64,000 nt of DNA from Kondoa malvinella (lineage: Eukaryota; Basidiomycota; Agaricostilbomycetes; Agaricostilbales; Kondoaceae): the NCBI GenBank assembly GCA_039545315.1, contig BCIM01000003.1, positions 611,799 through 675,798 of the forward strand, read 5' to 3'. Under the pieces are notes generated by a model. That model was not told the DNA's origin. It worked only from the letters and a program-made list of their open reading frames with translations, and searched no databases. The position numbers and the translations under genes were made by a program. Of the stretch, positions 1-10,601 are shown in pieces (position 1 is the stretch's first letter; each line of letters starts with the position of its first letter).

Positions 1-582
1 AAGTGGTAGCGACTTCGGTCATGTTCACCATGAGCTCTTCAACAGGGTAAATACCAGAGGCGATGTGGTACTGGAGGACACGAGCGAGGAGAGCCTGGTC
101 GCTAGTGACGGATTCGGGAACTTGAGCGAGGAATTCGTTGCCTGATAGTATTTACTTAGCAGAGTGCAAAAGGGGAGGGGAGGGGAAAGACCCGAAGCAC
201 GCACCGGGAGCGAATATCGTCCAAGATCCTTCCTGTAGGGTGGGAACAAGCTGATCGGCCAAAGGCTCGAGTAGAGTGGCCAACTGAAAAGAGGATGATT
301 TAAATATTGACAATATTCCAAGCTGTGCCAACTTACAGTGGTGGCCTGTCGGTCACGGAGAGCTTGCAAAAGACCAGCACCGAAGTCAGATGGGGCAGCG
401 GATCCAGAAGGTGCGGCTGCGCTTGAAGCTGCAGAAGTTGCGGACTCGACGGCAGATTCCACTACGCTTGAAGCCGATTCTACAGCGCTTTCGACTGCTG
501 AAGAGACCTCTTGGCGCTTGAAGACGGGCGAGGCGCTGACAAGCGAGGCGGCAGCGAAGAGGGAGAATGCGGTGATCTTCAT
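1..582 (-). CDS. Secreted fasciclin (FAS1) domain protein, 3' end outside window
   Basis: Fasciclin-domain proteins are secreted or GPI-anchored adhesion/cell-wall proteins. The first exon (ATG at 580-582) encodes a signal peptide (MKITAFSLFAAASLVSASP) followed by a Kex2-type KR site. A Ser/Ala/Val/Glu-rich linker with repeated ESAVESA units comes next. After an intron (about 337-284) the frame reads LATLLEPLADQLVP and TIFAPG. A second intron leads to NEFLAQVPESV and LARVLQYHIASGIYPVEEL. This order (L...L, TIFAP, LxxVLxYHI, Y) is the usual FAS1 H1-H2 pattern. The window edge cuts the gene inside the domain, so the C-terminus and any GPI signal are not visible. Exon edges were placed by eye. 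Confidence 0.8.
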
Positions 583-858
583 TTTGAAATATGTGGAAGT
601 TTTGGTTGGAGATCAAGGAGAAAGATGTCCGAAAGCAGATGGAAGTGGAAAGAGAGAGCAAAGAACGACCGAAATTAGTGAAGTCGGGTGATCGAATGAC
701 GTAAGGCACCGGCGAGTCTTGGCCTTGGCTCGTCGATTTGTTGCCTTCCCCGGCCTTGTGTGCGGCGCAGAAGGTGTAAAGGCACAGCGTGGGACAGGAC
801 ACTGCTAGAAGTCCTGGAAGGGGCCAAAGACTCGATAGTACCTGCATAGCCTTGCAAC

Positions 859-3800
859 TTATTGCCATAGAGCGTTAAGGCGCGGGATAAATGACCCTGC
901 CAACCCCGAAGAGGTACTGCAATGGCAGCCGCATCCTGTGCACAACGATTAGCTTTACACAAAGGAAAGATCGCCGGACTTGCCGCTCGGACAAAGGGAT
1001 TCAGTCGAAAAGAAGCTTTGGTAGCATCGCTGAGATTCGTGATCAGCAAATGAAATGCTAGCACTTCTGCGCGACTCACGCGATGCCCAGTATGACCACA
1101 GAGCAGGCAGCTTTGAACGAGACCTGAGCAATGGCATCAATTGTTGCCTGGCGATTGCGTTAGCCGGACAGACCTTGAGCTTTTCGGTGACATAAGCTGC
1201 AGACAGCGACCGCGGTTTGTTCAACCTGACAGCGCGAACACCAACTGTTCTCGTCGCGTTGTAACTCTGTACCACATGTCGTGCAAGCGAAGCATAGTTC
1301 TGACGAAAATCAGCAAATAAGTTAGAAGTAATTTACGAAACGATCCACTTACGAAGGGCGGGCTCATCTAACAGGCCATCATACACAAAGCCGAATGATG
1401 GATCTACAGCCATTCGAGTTGCCGCGAGGACTTCAGTACGCAACTGGAAATGTCCCCATCGATAAAGTAATTCAGCATAGTTCAGGCGGAAGCATTCTAG
1501 CTGTGCCTCAAATCCGGCATCAAACCATGGCTCTTGTCTGCAGCAAGCATGAGTCTATCGTAGTGCCAAACGAGGTATCGCTTACACATCCGTGCTGGTA
1601 GCTTTGATCCGGAATTTCCTCATACCAGCTGTCGGCGTTTGGTTGCCTTCCATGCGACCAATTGTTGCTCGTCCAGGAGGAGTTTCGAAAGTGACATTCG
1701 ATGGATTGCGAGTGGCCCGACGTGTCAGGGTATTCGGCAGGACACGGCGAGCTATTGAAGATTTGCGGTCGTCGGACTCGCTATAGAGTGGTCCGATAGT
1801 ACTTGTAACAGAAGGTCGACGAGAACGAGGCTGGGGTGTTGTCTGTCCTTTCTCTTCTGCTGTCCGGATGCTCTTCAATGATGTGTCACCCAGGAGAGCG
1901 GACAAGCTGTTCCAGGCCAAAGAGTGTTGGTCTGGTCGAGCTGATAGGTCTGAAGGTGTAGCATCAATGCGAGAGGCGGTACTGTTCGCACGCATTTCGC
2001 GGCCTGCTCGAAGTTTTGACGCTTGAGACTCCCGTCGATTCTTGTCAAACGCTGAGAGGAGTCAGCACAAGGAGCAAGATACAGCAAACACAGTCACCTC
2101 TACGAACTTGTTCCAGGGCGCATGCTAGTATGCCGAGACTCTGGATGTCATGCTGCGTGCACAGCAGGTGAATGCTGCTGTGCAATCAGATCAGGCGCAA
2201 AGCGAGGATGCTGTCCGTACCTCTCTCTAACGAATATGAGCATGGCGAGGGAAGTGGGAAGCACTTGACTCCGCGCTGAAGTCTTGTTGGTGCCAGAAAG
2301 TAGCTCCGACCAGACTTGTAAGGTCTTCTTTACGGCAAGTGGTACAGATGCAATGTCAGCGTTGCGCATTAACATTTCTAAGCAGCCGCCTCGGAGCATG
2401 TCTGGACGGATACTGGCGGGTCGTAGGGGTGAAATGTTGCTCAGTGGCTTGATATGTACGACGGTGCTGATCTCCAGCTTGGCACCTCTACCGACTGAAC
2501 GACTATGAGAATGATCGCGAGGTGTGACAGAAGGATCCTAGCACTCTGTCAGAAAGCCCATATGCCTGAAGATTGACTACACACAAAGCGAGCCCGCTTG
2601 AATGGCTGTCTCAAGATCTCATCGCTTTCATCATCAGAAGAGTTCAGCTGAGTATCTTGTGCAGCAACAGCACCAAATGTTTCGAACAAGTGACGGTTTT
2701 TCCTTCGGCCAGCGGATGGTGATCTTTCGGTGCGCTGTCGATGGGGCGATCTAGACTCTCGTATTCCCTCGATAGATTGTACCATGCTCATCGAAAGTGT
2801 TTGAGGTGGAGCAGCTTGTTTCGCGAACGGAAAGAAACAGACGAGCTGATCTGAAGGTCCAAAAACAGCGCCGCATCTTCGAGGTAAAGGCACATTGAAG
2901 GCTCTAAGAGGTGTAGTATTCTGAGGGACATCTTCTTCTTCCGAAGATGACTCTTCTGCACTTGGACGAACAGACCGCAATGGACGATCGCCAAGCAAAT
3001 ATTCTAGACAGGCGCGCAAAGCCGGTTCTTTCGCTTGTAGGCATTGGGTAGCAGCATGCCGAAGACCTCTGAGAAGTGAAGCGCGTTGTTTCAGTGATAG
3101 ATTGCCGTTGCGCTCTAGGTCGATCACCGGAGTAGCTCGTTGTGGGTACTTCGAGGGAAAGGTAAAGTTGATGCGGATGAAGCCAGTTCCACCGTCTATC
3201 AGCCAATGAGTCGTGGGGATCCATACTAATCTCATGATAGCTTACCAGCGGCCCATGGACCGAAGCATGAAATGGAGCAAACTCGCTGTCTCGTGAGTAG
3301 CTAATGCCCGTTGATCAGCTAAGATACTGTGTGCTGAATAGATCTGATCACCTTTTCAAAGCTGATTCGACTAGAGAACTCTTTGCTACAAGCGGCAAAC
3401 TCTTCGCCAAGCCTGAACTGCAACAGATCATTCGGTCCTTGCGAAGGTTCAGCCTGTGACGGTTCTTCTCTCGTAACACCCTCCATCCAAGCCATAGTAT
3501 CTTGTATAGCCATACGATTCCTTCCACGAGCAGCGCCATAACGAGTCATATAGGTAGGCTTGGCAGATTGATTCACGGCGAAACTCGCAACATTGCTTCT
3601 ACTTGCATCTTCATCTCCCGAAGTGGCTGTAGAAGCCGACGTACTGAAGATTTCACCGCCTGAAAGAGGTGATACTCCCAGCAAAGCTTCACTGGACCGT
3701 TTTTGACTATCTGTAGATTTGCGGCCGGATCGAAACGAGCTGAGGCGATGGCTAGCTTTAGTAGCAGATTGGGTAGTCATAGCAGATCCAAGCTGAGGGA

Positions 3801-5585
3801 AAGATCTGGCTTCTGATCTAATCGAAGCAGGAGGCGAAGTGAACGGCAAGGAAGAGCCAGAAGCACGGAAAGTAGCGCTCGAACGATGTCCGCGCCGAGT
3901 CATGCGGACATCGATAGGCGAACCTTGTACGTGTCCAACATTCGTCTTGGTCTTTGGTGAGATGGGCCAAGTCCGAAGCATGCGATCTCGACCCCAGCTG
4001 ATCAGTTGAAACTCGCGATCATCACATGAAGGATCTTCGCCGCCTTTGGTGCGCCATACGAACTCCTTAGGCGTATCTGTAGACGGGAAGACCGAGACAT
4101 CAGATGTGTCTGAATCTGGCATCTCCGCCTACCTGTATGACCAACAAAGGTCTCAACCACATCGCCCTCCCTTGAATAGATGGACAGCGCAGTATCGCTT
4201 CTTTGAGGTAGGGCAAGGACGCCTTGTCCAAACGGAAGATGCCGAGCTCTCCACATTGGTGCTTTGGTGTTGATGATCTGAGTTGGCTGTTCTGGTGTTT
4301 TGGTCGACCAAAATTTGATGGTCTCTGCACATTGAGATGTCAAGCCTCTTGTTGAAGAGCATGCTGGAAAGGCTTACTGTCTAAAGAGCAAGTGACGAAT
4401 TTGTCTGCATGTCTTCGATCCCAATCTAAACCGCTGAAGCTGTGTTCAGCATGATCCTGCCCAGAGAAGCAGAGCTTACTAGCAACGTTGATTATGCGCA
4501 GGAATCTTATGCAGCGGCACTGAGCCCTTCCGCTTGTCCCAGACGTGTATGACATGACCATGCGCAGAAGCGAGGATATTCGGATCTTGTCTGTTCCACT
4601 TGACTTGTGTAGCAGCGACTGTAAATCATATCAGGACCCAGTCCGCAAGACAAGAGGACGATCAAGGCATACTGTGCCAACCGCAATAAGCGCTCGCTTG
4701 TCTTCTTGCGCCAATTCGAAGATCCCATGTCCTTACCCAGCCATCGAGCGAAGAGGTCGCAATGATATCAGGATCAAACACCCTGTTCGAGCTGCTGAGT
4801 TGCTGGTCATACGACAAGCGACGAGAAGACGAACGAGAAATTCATGTCCGTTACACTACGCGAATGAGCGTTCAAGGTGTATTGGATTGGGCCTTGGGTT
4901 GCTTGTGGTACGCCAACTGAGTACGTAAGATCGAGATTCCAAATAAGGACTTGATGCCCGGCCTGCTCAAAAGTAAGTTGGCTGGTCGAGTGATAAAGTG
5001 CAGACTTACGGCTGAAGCGATCCATGATGCGCGAGAGGGATGTGGTGACCATTGTACCTTTCGCGAGTAATTTGAGTATCGATCGCATAGGAAACGCGAA
5101 GAGCATACATCAGCTACTTCCCAAGCAGACAAGTAAGGCAGAAACATTGGCGGTTCATAGCAATTCTGCAGATCCAGGATGAAGAGACCTTTGCGACTAT
5201 TCATTCCGAGAAACATAAGCTGCTGCACAGCACCTGTTCAGCCAACGCACGCGCCGAGGCAGACATCCCTATTCCTCGGACTGATTGACAGAGACCCTAC
5301 AGGCTCGTCAAGGGACACGAGCATCTTATCTTGCAGCGTAGTCTGAGTTTCCGACTCGTTGCTGTGCGAGATCATAGAAGTAGGCGTGTCGAGCAATGAC
5401 AGGCTCGAGTTTGGCAAAGGCGAGTCTCGCTTGCGGAAGCCCAGGTCTAGGTAGGCTAGCCCATGGTTGCTTGCTAGGCTACTTGAGACGCCTGGCTTTG
5501 GCGTAGATGTCTTGTGGAACGAGCCAGTAGGCAGCGACCTGGCCATGCCCAAGGAAGGCACATGCAACGACAGAGATTCGTCCAT
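859..5585 (-). CDS. WDR59/Mtc5-like SEA (GATOR2) complex subunit
   Basis: WDR59 (yeast Mtc5/Sea3) is a vacuole-associated SEAC/GATOR2 subunit that acts upstream of TORC1 in amino-acid signalling. The order of parts matches the family. A Ser-rich N-terminus comes first, then SISPRNRDVCLGA and RKGLFILDLQNCYEPP and SAWEVADVQWSPHPSRASW, the conserved first WD40 blades. Further blades follow (TIKFWSTKTP; LISWGRDRMLRTWPI near 4000). An RWD-type segment lies around 3230-2960, followed by LPRRCGAVFGPSDQLVCFF near 2850. The C-terminal zinc module reads CSRCQVEQ, VCSLCH, CLLCGHTGHRRC and LCPSGCGCHC. Restoring the last motif needs a GC-AG intron at 983-936. There are many short introns. The start at 5585 is the first ATG of the open N-terminal exon; an upstream exon or a later start (ATG at 5375) is possible. 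Confidence 0.85.
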
Positions 5586-6166
5586 TGAGGGTATCAAACA
5601 AGAGGACAGGGGGGGTATCTCGAGACTGGTAATCTTTCAGCTAGCTTGCATCGCTTTGAACATCGCAGCTTGAATTAAGCAGGCTCTTCTACTTACCACC
5701 GTCTTTTGGAGTGTTGGTATCACGTCTCTCTGGCTGTTCAAGTGCTCTGCTGTCCTCTCTTGGCCGCTGCTACCGTGTCTCTCTCTGCCAATTGCTGGGC
5801 AGTGAAGCAAACAAGCCAAATCTGAAGGAAGCGTGTCGTCCCAGACGTAGCTTTCAACAAGAAGTCAGCCCCACTCTGGCAGAAAGGATATCATCTGGAG
5901 TCTATCAATTGTGTCAAAGCAAGACGTCGAAGCGGCCTCGTGGATGACAGCAGAACTACCTGGACTCGGAGAAGCTTGTGCTATCTACTCCTTTGACTAC
6001 CGGTTTCTTGTATGTCACTTTGCACCAGCATCGTGCGTACCTGAGACCTTGTTTCTATGATGAAGTCTCGCCTTTTCCGTCTTTCCTTTCCCTAAGCTGG
6101 TTCAGTTCTTTCGAGGACAGAGCCGCTCGGGATAAGGCTCGCATAAGACAAAGGCTCTGAGAAGCA
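5586..6166. other. Divergent spacer between WDR59 and the gene at 6167
   Basis: About 580 bp without a gene I can support. It should hold both promoters and 5' leaders. On the minus strand all three frames stay open for stretches between about 5480 and 5820, and a good donor (GTAAGT) and acceptor (TTACCAG) flank about 5697-5632. An extra 5' exon of WDR59 is therefore possible, but no frame was convincing. Confidence 0.4.
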
Positions 6167-7280
6167 ATGACCTCCCGCCGTCGCAAGACTCGTAACAAAA
6201 TCACTATACCTACACCTATCCTCCCTCCGACCGTTGCATCTTCTGTTGCTGCCTGCAAACCAAAGAAAGCGCCGAAAAGCAAAAAGTCAAAGAAGTCGAG
6301 AAAGAAGGCTGCTAAACCCTCATCCGACTCTGACCTACCAGACAATCCGAACGGGTCAAACCCAGATGATTCAGATCCAGACATTCCAAGATCAGATCTT
6401 GACGAAACATCAAAATCACAAGATAAACCTATGAAAGAGACGAAAATCAACCACTCATCGCTCGTAGAAGAGTACAAACAAATCCTCCGTACTTCAGCAT
6501 ATAATGATTCGCTCGACTTGTCCCCTCAATTATATTACGCGCTACCATTCGCAAATTCCGATCATTCTATACAAGACGGGGAATTACAAGGTCGATTAGA
6601 CCGGCTGTTCCGTAGATGGACACTTTGGCCTATTGAAAAGTCGACTAAAGCGGAATTTGGGGAAGAGGAGGAATTTACAGCTCTGGCTGAAAGAATGCTT
6701 GCTCGTGGTGATCCCGATGTGGAATTGGATAAATTGGATGCAGCTGAAGGAGTGGGAGAACAAGTCGTCGAGAAGTTGGATGAGCTGCTCGAGGCTTTGG
6801 GCGGGTTGAGGGAAGAAGGTGTTTCAAGTCAAGAGTTTGACAAGACAATGTCCCAAGATGAAGTTTGGCAAGCTGCACTTCAGCTGGATGGCCTGCCTCA
6901 GAGGTTCGTGGTGGCTCTGCTCTGATTTGTTGCGATCTGAGCAGTAGTCATTGCGACAGTGTCGTCGATGCCGCTCGAACAAGAATGAATACTATGCTTG
7001 ATTTCGACAAGGTAAGCTTTCTTCATCTGCGATGCACGGATACTGATCTCAATCGTGTGCTCTAGTGAACGGTTCTGCTTTGGGATCTGCCCGTGTAGCA
7101 GCAGCGCTCGAGCAACAGACTTTGAATGTCATGTCGCGCTTCCACTCTTTTCGTATGTCCACCATCAACCTCAACCTCGCAGACCGTCTCATATGCATTT
7201 GATCCAGCTGGGTTCTGTGACTTTGCGTAGATGTACTGCACAGGGTGCGAGGTAATGTGCTATACGCAGTCATTGGCTAA
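6167..7280 (+). CDS. Lysine-rich nuclear-type protein, possible Rrn9-like; frame broken once
   Basis: The first exon starts at ATG 6167. It encodes a basic N-terminus (SRRRKTRNK, then AKPKK/KSKKSRKKA stretches), an acidic Asp/Ser/Pro segment, and then a conserved-looking block LSPQLYYALPFA ... RLFRRWTLWPIEKS. The W-x2-WP core with a preceding L-x-LY helix resembles the Rrn9 (RNA polymerase I upstream factor) domain, but this is only a motif impression. A coiled, acidic C-terminal part follows. Later exons read VVDAARTRMNTMLDFDK, NGSALGSARVAAALEQQ and, after a GTATGT intron, FHVLHRVRGNVLYAVIG then TAA at 7278-7280. The junction at about 7014-7066 is off by one base: as written, splicing gives AAG|TGA. 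This may be a one-base loss or an assembly error. Function is not established. Confidence 0.55.
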
Positions 7281-7495
7281 GCTGTGAAAGGAAGAGATCA
7301 GAATCCTGAAGCAGTGCATGCGGCGTTTTCTTGGCTCGTACATTCTGCGTACTTTTGCAAAGAGCTTTGAATAGGAACATGTCTACTTGAGCTTGTCTAT
7401 TCTTGCTCCGATTGAATCAGCAACACTTGCGCCAAGGCGACGATCCTTTGTCCGTTTCGACCAGAAGGCAATTTACGCGCTGTGAACAAGCCAGC

Positions 7496-10380
7496 ATGGC
7501 TTCAAGCTACCGCTCGCTCCTGCCGCTACCGAGCACGACCTCGTTCAAATCTGGTCATTCACGGTCGCGCGCTCGACTGCTCATTTATGCTTTGGGACTC
7601 TTCTCTGGCTCGTTCTTGCTGTATCACGCTGCATTCGCCTCAAACGATGCACCCGAAGCGAGCGAAGATGGGTTCTTCAACCAGAATCCGCAATGGAGAC
7701 CAGATTTACGCTTCCGCCCAATGCAAGGCAGACCCATCAAAGCGGAGCATGTAGACTCAGATGGAGTTGAATCATTTCCTATGGCCGATGATGGATTGCC
7801 AGATGATATTCCTATACATTTACCAGCAGACAACATGCCGAAATATGCGTATCTGTCAATACCGTCAAGTACTGGCAACCCTTGGCCTAAGAAACCTTGG
7901 ATCGCGGCAGACTTCTTTAGTAACGATAGGGAGATCCTTGATCCACCTGCGCCGGAATGGTCTGATCGAGAAGCTATCGAGAAGAGCCTTGCGAGATTTG
8001 ATGTCAAGCAAATCACCAAAGAGAGCATGACCAAATTTGAAGATCTGAACGTACCGACTGGTAGACAGCCCTTTACTGGCACAATGGGCACCAAGAAGAA
8101 GTTGCGCAAGGTGCAAGTCGAGCCGAATGAATCGACTGAGGAGCGGGAAGAGCGGAACAGAAGAAAGCAATGGGTCGAAAGAGCGATCAGGCATGGATGG
8201 GAAGGATACAAGAAGTCAGCTTGGGGTCACGATGAGGTCATGCCGCTGACCGAGTCGCACCATGATCCGTTCGGAGGCTGGGGAGCTACTGTCGTGGATT
8301 CTCTGTCGGTCGCGGATCTTCGCTGTCAGATTATTGACTGATTAGTAGGCAGTGATCTACTGCTCATGTTGGGCTGGGACAGAGAATACGCTTTGGCAAG
8401 AGCACACGTCCACTCGCTCGATTTCAAAGTTCAACTCGGCACGCCTTCCCAATTACGATCAGGTCAACTCGGTCTATCGACATTCGAGACTTGTATTCGC
8501 TACCTTGGCGGCTTCCTAGCTGCTTATGATCAGAATGGGGATGAGCTGATGGTCACGAGAGCGAAAGAGTTGGCGGATTGGTTGATGGGCGCCTTCAATA
8601 CTCTAAAAGGCTTGCCTGTGCCCAAATATGCTCTTGGACTGTGCGTATCCGACATTCTCTCCTCTATCCAAATTGATCGGCTTGGGTTGTTGAACAGTGA
8701 CCTGAAGGGAGCTCAAGCTGGACGGCTCATCCTCGCAGAAGTAGGCAGTATGTCTATGGAGTATACTCGACTAGCGCAGATCACCGACGAGAGGAAGTAC
8801 TTTGATGTGGTGCGTGCAAGGATCGCTTTGCCAATCAGAGCTGAACGTCGCGTTCTTGATGCGCAGGTTCAACGAGTAACAGACTGGATGGACAAAGATC
8901 TCCGGAAAACCATTGATCACAGAGGATTGATACCAATTCACATACAAGATACTATGACCACCCTTCGGGGCAGCTACTCCTTCGGCGGACAGTGTGCGTG
9001 TCTGGCGATATGTGCTTGTTAACGCAAGCTCATGTCTCGGATCGGATCGCACAGCTGATAGCTACTACGAATACCTGATCAAAGAATACCAGCTGCTCGC
9101 AGGCGGGGTGGACCAATACTCGAGAATGTATGCCGAAGCAGTGGATACCGCTATCGATCATTTGGTCGCCGAAGTAGAAGTCATCCCGGGAGAATCACTG
9201 CTCACTATCGGGACAAGTAGCTGGCATACTTTCGAGCCGGATCTTGAACATCTTGTGAGTGCTCATCGATTCGCTAAGGTGTTGAGCTGATGGGCAAAAA
9301 GACTTGCTTTGCGGGCGCTATGCTTGGGCTCGGCGCAAAATTATTGAACAGACCGAAAGACTTGGAGATTGGCTCGAGGGTGAGTTGTCACATACCATAG
9401 AGGTATTCGAGATGTTGACTCGTGGTATAGTTCACGGAGACTTGTGTTTGGGCATACAACGCGACGCAATCTGGAGTAGGGCCAGAACAATTGACCTTCT
9501 ATGGCAACGATGACAATGACCGCTATCAGAAGCACTTTGACACCAGTACGCAACTTCGCTCATTGGCTGGTAATCAGTCTGACGGGGTGACTTTTGCGTA
9601 CAGAAGGCCCGTATGCGGTACCCAGAGGCTCTCCGGTTGGAGTCAAGCGCATGGATGGTGCATATAAAGGCCGACCAGAAACGATCGAAAGTGTCTTCTA
9701 CATGTGGCGCATCACGGGCGACAAGAAGTGGCAGGTGAGTGTCGCCCAACGATCACGAGATATTATTTAACCACCGGATATGATAGGACAAGGGCTGGTC
9801 AATGTTTCATGCTTTCGTCGAGACTACCGCTGTCGAAGGTGGATTCGCGGCTGTCGCTCATGTCAACAAGAAACCGCTAGTGTTGCGAGACTCTTGCGAA
9901 AGCTTCCTCTTTGCAGAGACGTGCGTGCCTTCCTGTGTACAGCAGCTGATCTGACAACCTTGCACAGGCTGAAGTACTATTGGCTACTCTTTTCGGATAA
10001 CGCTGTTATCTCGCTGGATGACTATGTCTTCAATACCGAAGCGTCAGCTATTATTCACGAGGCAGCAAGACAATCTCTGACTCTTTCTATTGTGCAGGCA
10101 CCCTTTCGCATTGTCGAAAGTCGAACCTCAACCTTACCAATTCCCATCAGACATAGCAAAAGTCTATCTTGAGAAGGGCGATGCTGAAGAAAACATTGGT
10201 ACTGGTACAGCTGTTCAGCTCGAACACCTCCTGCATCGCGATCTGCCTGGAACGAGACCGGGTCATCTCCCAGGCCCTGATCAGCCGAATGATGGACGAT
10301 GGCATCCTTCTCACTTTGGAGGAGGAGCTGGAGCTGGCATGGGCGGTGCTGGCGCAGGAGCTGGCTGGCTTCCACCGTAG
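7496..10380 (+). CDS. Class I alpha-1,2-mannosidase, glycoside hydrolase family 47
   Basis: GH47 enzymes trim Man9 N-glycans in the ER or Golgi, using Ca2+ and inverting the configuration. The ATG at 7496 opens a short cytosolic tail and one signal-anchor helix (LLIYALGLFSGSFLLYHAAFA), so this is a type II membrane protein. A linker follows. Family blocks then come in order: WEGYKKSAWGHDEVMPL, FGGWGATVVDSLDLLLMLG, TFETCIRYLGGFLAAYD, HLTCFAGAMLGLG, SCESFLFAETLKYYWLLFS and the Ca2+-binding FNTEAHPF. Both conserved disulfide cysteines are present. The join at DSL/DLLL uses a GTCGGT donor near 8310. The protein ends in a Gly/Ala-rich tail (GGGAGAGMGGAGAGAG). At least eight introns are present. 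ER versus Golgi assignment cannot be made from sequence alone. Confidence 0.9.
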
Positions 10381-10601
10381 CCGAGGGACCCGAGCAGGAA
10401 CGAAGGCAATACCTATCATGAATTATACCAAAGCACATGTCAAATAGTCATTGTTAACTATCGCCGTCGTTCTAGCATCACATTACAAGTGACGTCCTGC
10501 GTCTACATGAACTATTGTCCGTGCAAGATACAAGATTACAGTGAGAGATGGTTCGGATGGTGCTTGGAAGTTACACTTGATGCTGGTTCGATTCTATATG
10601 C
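10381..10601. other. Convergent 3' spacer
   Basis: About 220 bp between the GH47 stop and the YTH-gene stop. It should carry both polyadenylation regions. I see no gene in it. Confidence 0.4.

Noticed and set aside
338..691. 117-codon plus-strand open frame
   Set aside because: Antisense to the Ser/Ala-rich first exon of the fasciclin protein.
5637..5819. Minus-strand frames upstream of WDR59 (for example reading LLFDTLNGRISVV)
   Set aside because: Three frames are open at once and no single splice chain is better; kept as a possible 5' exon only.
7624..8211. 195-codon minus-strand open frame
   Set aside because: Antisense to the first exon of the GH47 mannosidase, whose motifs are certain.
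10570..10590. GGTTCGATTC, resembling a tRNA T-arm/B box
   Set aside because: No matching A box, anticodon arm or acceptor stem could be drawn around it.
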